Position numbers and translations under genes: made by a program
Assembly: GCA_965222745.1 (NCBI GenBank)
Contig: CBDCUW010000005.1
Location: 1,116,001 to 1,180,000 of the forward strand
Direction of reading: 5' to 3'
DNA from: CBDCUW01 sp965222745
Lineage (GTDB): Bacteria; Planctomycetota; Planctomycetia; Pirellulales; Pirellulaceae
DNA length: 64,000 bases
Part shown: positions 44,565-51,247 of the stretch, piece by piece
How the letters are laid out: every line of letters begins with the position of its first letter
Position numbering within the stretch: the stretch's first letter is position 1
The notes under the pieces: model-generated
What the model saw: only the letters and a program-made list of their open reading frames with translations
Told to the model about the DNA's origin: nothing
Database searches by the model: none

Positions 44565-45770
44565 TTATTCGATTTCTCGAATTCGGATGTTTCGGAACTT
44601 GAGGTTGTTCGGTTCGCCGTGATCCTGAAAGCCGATGTAACCTTCCAACGGACGGTCTTTCATCGCCCCTTCGTCCAAACGAACATCCACGATCTGCTCG
44701 CCGTTGAGTTCGACTTGCAGGTGACTGCCGATGCAGGTGACGACCATCCGGTTCCATTGGTGTGGCGGTCGAGACATGTTCTTTGACGCGCCCACGGTAC
44801 GAATGATTCCGCCGTGATCGTGCGGACCAACCGGACCTTTCTTTTCGGAACTGTCCAAAATCTGCGCCTCGATTCCTTGTTCCACAGGATCGCCGGTGTC
44901 ACCGACACGGAAATAGACTCCGCTGTTGCCGCCTGGCGGATAGGAATATTCGACATCAAGAACAAAGTCTTTGTACTTCTTTTCTGACCACAGGTACGCG
45001 TCGTAGCGCTGCCAACCTTTTTCTCCCGGCCGCGGTTGGATCAGCAGCGAACCGTCCTCTTGAGGCAACCAGTTGCCGGTCGTTTTCCATCCGGCCAAGT
45101 CCTTGCCGTTGTACAGCGACTTGAACTTGCTCAGATCACGAATCTTCAAGTTGCGCCATCGGACTTCGTAAGGCCCCTGGCCCGCACCGATACTGTGAAC
45201 CTGCAAACCGATGAAGCCTTTGGGATGCGTCTTGAATCGTTCTTGGTGAGTCAGATCCGAAACGTGATGACCGTTGAGCCAAACTTGAATGTTCGCTCCC
45301 ACGGCAACAACGTGGTAAGCGTTCCATTGGTCATTCTTGAAATAAGAATGATTCGCGCGATCTTCGTCCGGCGTCATCCATCCGCCTGCCGCTTCTCCGT
45401 AAACGTAGCCCGCCGAACCGTTGGTAGCGATTTCGACTTGAGGCCCGTTCACACGACCATCGGGTGTGTCGCCCTTGCTTTGAGATCGGATTTGAACGCC
45501 CGAGTTCAGTGCACTGTCGACTTTGACCTCGAACTTCAACTCAAAGTCACCATACAGTTTATCGGTGCACAAAAACGAATTGGGGCTACCTTCGGCAGTG
45601 GTTCCCACAATCGCGTCCCCTTCGACACGATAAACGGCAGTGCCGTTGCGCTGAGTCCAGCCGTCAAGATTTTTGCCGTTGAACAGATCTACAAAACCGT
45701 GGTCGTCGGCCTGACACATAGCAAGGGGAACGGCGGCAAACAACAAAACGATAGCGGCAACACGGGGCAT
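44565..45770 (-). CDS. Secreted protein with two DUF1080 domains
   Basis: The 401-residue protein has a signal peptide (about 1-22, VLLFAAVPLAMCQADD) and two jelly-roll DUF1080 (3-keto-disaccharide hydrolase) domains in tandem. Domain one is at about 25-210 (DLFNGKNLDGW) and domain two at about 213-400 (SLYNGKDLAGW). Each ends in a beta-strand with LKFRNIRIRE-type sequence. GGAGT lies before the ATG at 45770; the frame upstream is not signal-like. It lies directly upstream of the FAH-family gene. Confidence 0.9.
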   Translation of the reverse strand: MPRVAAIVLLFAAVPLAMCQADDHGFVDLFNGKNLDGWTQRNGTAVYRVEGDAIVGTTAEGSPNSFLCTDKLYGDFELKFEVKVDSALNSGVQIRSQSKGDTPDGRVNGPQVEIATNGSAGYVYGEAAGGWMTPDEDRANHSYFKNDQWNAYHVVAVGANIQVWLNGHHVSDLTHQERFKTHPKGFIGLQVHSIGAGQGPYEVRWRNLKIRDLSKFKSLYNGKDLAGWKTTGNWLPQEDGSLLIQPRPGEKGWQRYDAYLWSEKKYKDFVLDVEYSYPPGGNSGVYFRVGDTGDPVEQGIEAQILDSSEKKGPVGPHDHGGIIRTVGASKNMSRPPHQWNRMVVTCIGSHLQVELNGEQIVDVRLDEGAMKDRPLEGYIGFQDHGEPNNLKFRNIRIREIE

Positions 45771-45840
45771 CGCGATACTCCTTCGGGTGGGGCGGGGCGT
45801 CAGAGTAACAAAGGAAGGGACTCCCATTGTAACGCTCGAC

Positions 45841-45912
45841 GGGCCGACTTGTCGCTGGCCGCAATCCAAGTCGGCGCTTCTTTATCGCCGACTTGGAGAC
45901 AAGCCGGCCTAC
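45841..45912. repeat. Dispersed palindrome, GTAGGCC family, copy 5
   Basis: Diverged left arm (GGGCCGACTTGTCGCTGG) and well-kept right arm (GCCGACTTGGAGACAAGCC then GGCCTAC). It lies in the 198-base gap between the DUF1080 gene start and the leucine-rich-repeat gene. Confidence 0.78.
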
Positions 45913-45968
45913 AATGAATGTCCGTCAGCAGCAGCGATGCCTGTTGGCCACAAATTGACGACAAGCTC

Positions 45969-46535
45969 TTACCGCTTCACGACACAACGTGGAGCGAACT
46001 TTTTGAAACGAGCAATCCCGTCACTCGTCACGCCCGTGGCGGCAACATCGATGACCCGCAGGCTTGGCATTTCGGACAACAGCATCAAACCGTCATCGCT
46101 CACCTGTGTACCAGAGATGTCGAGAGATTCCAGATAGCTCAGATCTCGCACCGCTTCCATTCCCTTGTCGGTCACGTTTGTACGAGCGAGTCTTAGATAT
46201 CGAATACGCGGAATCTTCGCCAAGTGAACCAGATCACTGTCCGATACATCCGTACCGTTGAGGTCGTCGGTCACGATGGCTTGAAAATAGTCGTCTCCTA
46301 GGAGTCCGCGCAACCAATCCGGACCTGGCAATCGAGGGTTGATGATCCCGAAATCGTTTTCGTCCAATTGGTAGTCGAAGAAGACTCTTCCGCCAGAGTC
46401 ACGGATGAATGCGACGGCATCGCGTTGGTTGCGCGCCCGATGACTCTGATATCCCAAGTAAACCGCGAACACCAAAACCATGAGCAAAAGTGCGCGAATC
46501 GAAAACCTCAACCGGATTCGACGTCGCCAGCGCAT
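45969..46535 (-). CDS. Membrane-anchored leucine-rich-repeat protein
   Basis: The 188-residue protein has an arginine-rich N-terminus and one membrane helix (about 11-30, FSIRALLLMVLVFAVYLGY). Leucine-rich repeats follow (IRYLRLARTNVTDKGMEAV, LESLDISGTQVSDDGLMLL, LRVIDVAATGVTSDGIARF). The FSIRALLL helix is common on short planctomycete LRR proteins of unknown role. The ATG at 46535 was chosen for its position just before the helix; ATG 46580 would add 15 residues and has a weaker site. Confidence 0.78.
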   Translation of the reverse strand: MRWRRRIRLRFSIRALLLMVLVFAVYLGYQSHRARNQRDAVAFIRDSGGRVFFDYQLDENDFGIINPRLPGPDWLRGLLGDDYFQAIVTDDLNGTDVSDSDLVHLAKIPRIRYLRLARTNVTDKGMEAVRDLSYLESLDISGTQVSDDGLMLLSEMPSLRVIDVAATGVTSDGIARFKKFAPRCVVKR

Positions 46536-46957
46536 CGGTCGATCTTCTCGTTGAGTGTCACAGTTGGCCGTCAGTTCCATACTTTTGGCAAGTTTGACTT
46601 CTAACTCAGTACCTTCGTGGTGCACCTCTTTTTTTACTGACAAAGGGGCAGCGAAGCGCTCCGTAACCACCACGAGCGGGGATAGAAATTACCACGAAGG
46701 GCATGAAGAACACGAAGAAGACAAGCAAGCCTTAGAAAGGGCAGCACACGGTTGACGATTGGGCGACGATGCCGCGGAGTTGTTAAAAATAGAGAAATCG
46801 ACTATTTTTCCATTTGTTGAACGCAGGCGCGAGGAGTCTGCCCTCAGTTCGGGGGGCGTGTGTTGTGATTTGAGTTGCCGTGGAAAGAGGATACCACGAC
46901 CAGCGGCGTCACCTTTTCTCGCCGTAAGTCGTTTTAATGCAACAACTTACACTGCTT
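46536..46957. other. Intergenic region upstream of tRNA-Thr
   Basis: This 422-base stretch holds no convincing gene. It contains an AT-rich perfect hairpin AAAAATAG...CTATTTTT (46785-46809) that could act as a terminator in either direction. It also holds a segment of the ACCACGAAGGGCATGAAGAA type (46691-46720), a sequence I associate with dispersed intergenic repeats. Confidence 0.45.
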
Positions 46958-47031
46958 GCCAGCGTAGCTTCAATTGGCAGAGCATCGCATTCGTAATGCG
47001 GAGGTTGTGGGTTCAAATCCCACCGCTGGCT
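46958..47031 (+). tRNA. tRNA-Thr (anticodon CGU)
   Basis: Seven-base acceptor stem GCCAGCG pairs with CGCTGGC. The anticodon arm reads GCATT-CGT-AATGC and the T-arm is GTGGG-TTCAAAT-CCCAC. The CGT anticodon inside the GCATTCGTAATGC arm is the same as that of the E. coli tRNA-Thr(CGU). The CCA end is not encoded, and a T-run follows directly. Confidence 0.95.
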
Positions 47032-47062
47032 TTTTGGATCTGTTTGACCGATATGGGCGACA

Positions 47063-47103
47063 CCTGCCCAAAAACCTGACTCGATTGCCCGGTTTTGGGC
47101 GGG
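47063..47103 (+). promoter_or_regulatory. Leader hairpin that may mask the TPR/alpha-CTD gene's ribosome binding site
   Basis: CCTGCCCAAAAACC (47063-47076) and GGTTTTGGGCGGG (47091-47103) form a strong stem with one bulged A and a 14-base loop. The 3' arm runs into GGGAGA, the likely Shine-Dalgarno sequence 10 bases before the ATG at 47116. The stem could also terminate tRNA transcription, but it has no T-run after it. Confidence 0.45.
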
Positions 47104-47115
47104 AGATTCGTCTCG

Positions 47116-48447
47116 ATGAGCGAAGTCGAACTCGATGTGCTCGACTTGAAGGAACTGGTTCTTTCAAATAATTCGTTCGGACCGTCCGATGTAGGGGCGA
47201 TTCGCACGGCGATTGCCGAGAACTATGGCCATTTCGGCGAACTGCGCGACGCGGTGGGCGAAATGGAGGCCGACACTTCGTTGAGCCCGGCCGGAAAGAC
47301 CAAGATGGGAGTCTGCCAGTTCTTGCTTGGCAAGTTCAAGGATTCGCTGGAAACCTTGCAGAGCGCCGACGGCAGTGCATTGGCGCTGTTTTATCAGGCC
47401 CGCTGCCTGTTTGAGCTGGGCCGGTACGAAGATTCGATCGGTGCTTACGAGCAGGCCCAGAAATCGGGTTACAACGAAGACCAGTGCAAAATCGGCATTG
47501 CCGAGGCTCATCGTTATGCCGGCCGAGTCGAAGAGGCACTGGCAATCCTGGACAACATCTTCGGTCCCGCCGAACAGACCGCCGACTACATGTACCAGCG
47601 TGCGGCAACGATTGCCGCGGTAGGCGGGCGTATGGAAGAGGCGATCAATTTCTACCAGCGCGCCGTCCAAACCGACGAAAACCACGCCGGCGCCCTGTTC
47701 GGGTTGGCGCTGGAATACGACCGGATGGGTAACGATGAAGAATCGTTGGCGCTGTATGAACGAGCCGCCAAAGCGTTCCCCACCGGACTGGGAGCCCTGA
47801 TCAACCTGGGACTGATCTATGAGGACAACAATCAGTTCGACAAGGCCCAGATGTGCTACAAGCGGATCTTGGATTGCCATCCCGATCATCCCCAGACGTT
47901 GCTGTACATGAGGGATGCGTCGGCAAACGGCAACATGGTGTACGACGAAGAACAGCAGCGAAGAAACGACCGCCTGACTCAAACCTTGAGCATGCCGGTC
48001 ACGAACTTCGAACTGTCGGTGCGAAGCCGCAATTGCCTGCACAAGATGGGAATCGAAACGATCGGCGATCTGACCCGCACCAGCGAAGCGGAGTTGCTGA
48101 GCAGCAAGAATTTCGGCGAGACAAGCTTGTTTGAGATTCGCGAGATGCTGACCAGCAAGGGACTGTCGCTGGGACAGTTCGCTCACGAAAAGAAGAGCAA
48201 CGATCCGCCGATCGATACCAGTCACATGTCGCCTGATGAACAGGCGCTTCTGGACCGGCCGATTTCGGAGTTGAACCTGTCGGTTCGGGCCCGCAAGTGC
48301 ATGGCCCGCTTGCAGCTCAATACGATCGGCGAATTGATCCGCAAGACGGGCGACGACATGCTGGAATGCAAAAACTTTGGCGTCACCAGCCTGAACGAAG
48401 TGCGGGAAAAGCTGGCCGACCTGGGCCTGAAAATGCGCGGCGACTGA
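47116..48447 (+). CDS. TPR protein with two RNA polymerase alpha-CTD-like domains
   Basis: The 443-residue protein has N-terminal TPR repeats (about 60-270, for example LFGLALEYDRMGNDEESLAL and NLGLIYEDNNQFDKAQMCYK). Two copies of the RNA polymerase alpha C-terminal domain follow. The first (about 297-353) reads FELSVRSRNCLHKMGIETIG then LSSKNFGETSLFEIREML. The second (about 383-440) reads LNLSVRARKCMARLQLNTIG then LECKNFGVTSLNEVREKL. In alpha-CTD these segments bind UP-element DNA and activators. No alpha N-terminal domain is present, so it cannot assemble as polymerase alpha. It could bind DNA or RNA, or compete with alpha-CTD. Start ATG 47116 was chosen over a TTG at 47095. tgt follows 19 bases later. 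Confidence 0.9.
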   Translation: MSEVELDVLDLKELVLSNNSFGPSDVGAIRTAIAENYGHFGELRDAVGEMEADTSLSPAGKTKMGVCQFLLGKFKDSLETLQSADGSALALFYQARCLFELGRYEDSIGAYEQAQKSGYNEDQCKIGIAEAHRYAGRVEEALAILDNIFGPAEQTADYMYQRAATIAAVGGRMEEAINFYQRAVQTDENHAGALFGLALEYDRMGNDEESLALYERAAKAFPTGLGALINLGLIYEDNNQFDKAQMCYKRILDCHPDHPQTLLYMRDASANGNMVYDEEQQRRNDRLTQTLSMPVTNFELSVRSRNCLHKMGIETIGDLTRTSEAELLSSKNFGETSLFEIREMLTSKGLSLGQFAHEKKSNDPPIDTSHMSPDEQALLDRPISELNLSVRARKCMARLQLNTIGELIRKTGDDMLECKNFGVTSLNEVREKLADLGLKMRGD

Positions 48448-48466
48448 CCTTCACACTCCGAGGCCC

Positions 48467-49576
48467 ATGAGCCGGTTTGACTTTCACGTTTCTCACCGCG
48501 ATGCGTCCACCGCGGCGCGGCGCGGTGTTTTTTTGACGCCCCGTGGCAGCGTTCAGACTCCCGCCTTCATGCCGGTCGGTACGCAGGGGACGGTCAAGGG
48601 AGTAACAATCGATCAGGTTGCCGCCAGCGGCGCCGAGATGATTTTGGGCAATACCTATCACTTGGCGCTGAGGCCGGGACCCGAAACCGTTCGGCGACTG
48701 GGCGGACTGCACGCCATGTCGGGTTGGGAAGGCCCGATCTTGACCGACAGCGGCGGCTTTCAAGTCTTCAGCCTCGATGCCATCAATGACGTCACCGAGG
48801 ATGCCGCTACCTTCCGAAGCCACATCGACGGCGCGACGATTCGCTTGACACCGGAACGGTCGATCGAGATCCAAGAAGCACTCGGCAGTGACGTCGCCAT
48901 GGTGCTGGATCATGTCATCGCCCTGCCCGCGGCCAAGGAGGCGGTGATCGACGCCACCGAGCGATCGATCCGCTGGGCGCGGCGCTGCCTGCAAGCCGCC
49001 TCGCGAGACGATCAGGCGGTCTTTGCCATCGTCCAAGGAGGCCTCGACCCACAACTGCGAGTGCAGTGCGCCACAGAATTGGCCTCGATGGACTTCGAAG
49101 GATTCGCCGTCGGCGGGTTGAGCGTCGGTGAACAGCCCGAAGAGATGTACCGCATCACCGCGGCAACCTGCCCGGCGCTGCCCGAAGACAAACCGCGGTA
49201 CTTGATGGGTGTCGGCCGGCCCATCGACTTACTGGAAAGCGTGGCGCGCGGAATCGACTTGTTCGATTGTGTGATGCCAACCCGCAACGGACGCAACGGA
49301 TTGGCATTCACCGATTCGGGGCCGCTGAAGCTGCGAAACGCGATTCATCGCGAAGACACTCGGCCGTTGGAACAAGATTGCCCCTGCCTGGCCTGTCGCC
49401 ATAGCCGCGGTTACCTGAGGCATCTTTTTGTGGCCGGCGAAATGCTCGGACCCACGCTCCTTTCGATCCACAACCTGACCTACTACCAACGAGTCATGCG
49501 CGAGGCGCGCGAGGCAATCGAACAAGATCGCTTCGAGGTGTATCTGAACGAAAAGAAATCCGGCTGGGGAATGTAG
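48467..49576 (+). CDS. tgt: tRNA-guanine transglycosylase Tgt
   Basis: The enzyme swaps guanine-34 for preQ1 in tRNAs with GUN anticodons, the first step of queuosine addition to tRNA. The 369-residue protein has MPVGTQGTVKGVT, the catalytic aspartate region LTDSGGFQVFSL, GGLSVGE, and the zinc site CPCLACRHSRGYLRHLF with the downstream histidine in SIHNLTYYQ. The second aspartate (FDCVMPTRNGR) is intact. It follows the TPR/alpha-CTD gene by 19 bases and is probably co-transcribed with it. queG lies 47 kb away in the window. Confidence 0.97.
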   Translation: MSRFDFHVSHRDASTAARRGVFLTPRGSVQTPAFMPVGTQGTVKGVTIDQVAASGAEMILGNTYHLALRPGPETVRRLGGLHAMSGWEGPILTDSGGFQVFSLDAINDVTEDAATFRSHIDGATIRLTPERSIEIQEALGSDVAMVLDHVIALPAAKEAVIDATERSIRWARRCLQAASRDDQAVFAIVQGGLDPQLRVQCATELASMDFEGFAVGGLSVGEQPEEMYRITAATCPALPEDKPRYLMGVGRPIDLLESVARGIDLFDCVMPTRNGRNGLAFTDSGPLKLRNAIHREDTRPLEQDCPCLACRHSRGYLRHLFVAGEMLGPTLLSIHNLTYYQRVMREAREAIEQDRFEVYLNEKKSGWGM

Positions 49577-49594
49577 CGTCTCTTCAAATTCCCG

Positions 49595-49657
49595 GTAGGC
49601 CGGCTTGTCCCAAGTCGGCGATCCTGTACTCGCCGACTTGGGGACAAATCGGCCTAC
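49595..49657. repeat. Dispersed palindrome, GTAGGCC family, copy 6
   Basis: Compact full copy: GTAGGCCGGCTTGTCCCAAG...TCGGCGATCCTGTACTCGCC... ending GGGGACAAATCGGCCTAC. It starts 18 bases after the tgt stop and may form a 3'-end hairpin for that transcript. Confidence 0.92.
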
Positions 49658-49698
49658 ATGAACTGCCGCCAGCAGCCCCCCCATCTCATCTTTTCCCC

Positions 49699-49734
49699 TT
49701 GACACCCCATCTATCTAGTGTACTATCTAACTAG
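49699..49734 (+). promoter_or_regulatory. Promoter with overlapping operator-like palindrome for the GntR/ABC operon
   Basis: A TTGACA -35 box (49699-49704) and TACTAT -10 box (49721-49726) are 16 bases apart. The -10 box is embedded in CTAGTGTACTATCTAACTAG (49715-49734), which has inverted ends CTAGT/ACTAG. YtrA-type regulators bind such sites over their own promoter, so this is a likely autorepression operator. Confidence 0.6.
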
Positions 49735-49782
49735 GTAACCCATGAACCAAGTTCAATTGGTCGCTCTTTTTTGGTGGGCGAA

Positions 49783-50208
49783 ATGTTTTTATCCATCGAT
49801 GTTCATGCCGACGTGGCGATCTATTTGCAGATTGTGCGGCAGGTGAAATTCGCAATCGCAGCCGGCACGCTTACTCCGGGCCAGTTATTGCCCAGCGCCC
49901 GAGTGCTCAGCGGACAACTGGCGATCAACCCCAACACGGTCGCTCGCGCGTTCACCGAGCTTCAAAACGACGGCGTGATCGAAGCGATTCGTGGCCGCGG
50001 GATGGCGGTCTGCGACGGCGCGGCGGCGGTTTGCCGGCGCGAGCGAGAGGGAGTGTTGGCCGAAAGAATCGGTGTCGTGCTGTCCGAGGCGTGGCATGCC
50101 GGTCTCGATCGGCAGCGGATCGAAGCGATCGTCAACAAACACCTCAAACGTCTCACCAAAACCACCCCCAGCGTGCTGGCGCCGGCATCGGATCCAGCAG
50201 CGGTATAA
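49783..50208 (+). CDS. GntR-family (YtrA-type) transcriptional regulator
   Basis: The 141-residue protein has a winged-helix domain (about 10-75, AIYLQIVRQVKFAIAAGTL, LPSARVLSGQLAINPNTVAR) with the short C-terminal helical tail of the YtrA subfamily, which dimerises and lacks an effector domain. It starts an operon with an ABC-2 exporter, as in Bacillus ytrABCDEF. ATG 49783 was chosen; a TTG at 49771 lies just upstream. It probably represses the operon through the palindrome over the promoter. Confidence 0.9.
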   Translation: MFLSIDVHADVAIYLQIVRQVKFAIAAGTLTPGQLLPSARVLSGQLAINPNTVARAFTELQNDGVIEAIRGRGMAVCDGAAAVCRREREGVLAERIGVVLSEAWHAGLDRQRIEAIVNKHLKRLTKTTPSVLAPASDPAAV

Positions 50209-50266
50209 GTTCAGCCATCTCATCTCCCCCAGCGTTTGCCGTCCCCGTCATCTGGAGCCAGTTTTC

Positions 50267-51247
50267 ATGCAACCGGTCATCTCCGCTCAAAAATTGACGA
50301 TGCGTTTTTCACGTTGTTACGCGTTGGCTGGCGTCGACCTTGAAATCCAGCCAGGCACGGTCTTTGCCTTATTGGGAGAAAACGGCGCCGGCAAGACAAC
50401 GATGATCCGTATCCTCACCGGCTACCAAAAACCATCGTGTGGATCGTGTCGTGTTGGCGGAATCGATCCAACGCGCGATCCTCAAGGCGTACGTCGCCAG
50501 ATCGGATACGTCTCCGATTCACCGGCACTGTACGACTGGATGACCGTGGCTCAGATCGGCGGATTCACCGCATCGTTTTACGACCCCACCTTTCTGACGC
50601 GATTCCAGGAATCGGTCCAGCGATACCAGCTGCCGACCGATCGCAAAATCAAACACCTCAGCAAAGGGCAGCGAGCCAAAGTCGCCCTTTCTTTGGCTCT
50701 TGCCCACGACCCGGCCTTGCTGATCATGGACGAACCGACCTCGGGACTGGACCCGAAAGTTCGCCGCAGCTTTTTGGAAAGCATGATCGATCGTGCGGCA
50801 ACCGGTAGAACGGTTTTTCTGTCCAGTCATCAGATCAGCGAAGTGGAGCGGGTTGCCGACACGATTGCGATCCTGCATCGCGGCCAGATTCGCATTGTTG
50901 CTCCGCTGGCCGAGCTTCGGCAATCGATTTTCGAGGTGGTGATCGACGTTCAGGATCCGTTTCGTTCGCTGCTGATGTTGCCCGAACCGGCCGAGGTGCT
51001 GAGCGAAAACACGATGGCTCGTCAGCACCAGTTGTATATCCGCAACTTGGAACCGGCGATGCTGGAAACCATTCGCGACACTCCCGGCGTGATCGACGTT
51101 CGTCATCGAATCGCGACGTTGGAGGAGATCTTTGTTGCCTACACCGGTGATGAGGCGCCTTCGGAATCTGAACGGCCGGCAGCCGATTCGCACGAAGATT
51201 CAAACGGTCTGGACAGTTCGCACCAACCGGCAGGAGCGATCACGTGA
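50267..51247 (+). CDS. ABC transporter ATP-binding protein
   Basis: The 326-residue ATPase has Walker A GENGAGKTT (37-45), signature LSKGQRAK (131-138) and Walker B LLIMDEPTSGLD (151-162), followed by the H-loop SSHQ. The signature has K in place of the usual second G, as seen in YtrB-type ATPases. The C-terminal about 80 residues are an accessory domain. GGAG is nine bases before the ATG. Its stop overlaps the permease start (GTGA). Confidence 0.93.
   Translation: MQPVISAQKLTMRFSRCYALAGVDLEIQPGTVFALLGENGAGKTTMIRILTGYQKPSCGSCRVGGIDPTRDPQGVRRQIGYVSDSPALYDWMTVAQIGGFTASFYDPTFLTRFQESVQRYQLPTDRKIKHLSKGQRAKVALSLALAHDPALLIMDEPTSGLDPKVRRSFLESMIDRAATGRTVFLSSHQISEVERVADTIAILHRGQIRIVAPLAELRQSIFEVVIDVQDPFRSLLMLPEPAEVLSENTMARQHQLYIRNLEPAMLETIRDTPGVIDVRHRIATLEEIFVAYTGDEAPSESERPAADSHEDSNGLDSSHQPAGAIT

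Noticed and set aside
46759..47079. Small plus-strand frame overlapping the tRNA
   Set aside because: It runs through tRNA-Thr(CGU) and a hairpin, and its product has no recognisable pattern.
47164..48225. Minus-strand frame opposite the TPR/alpha-CTD gene
   Set aside because: The plus-strand protein has clear TPR and alpha-CTD motifs; the minus frame has none.
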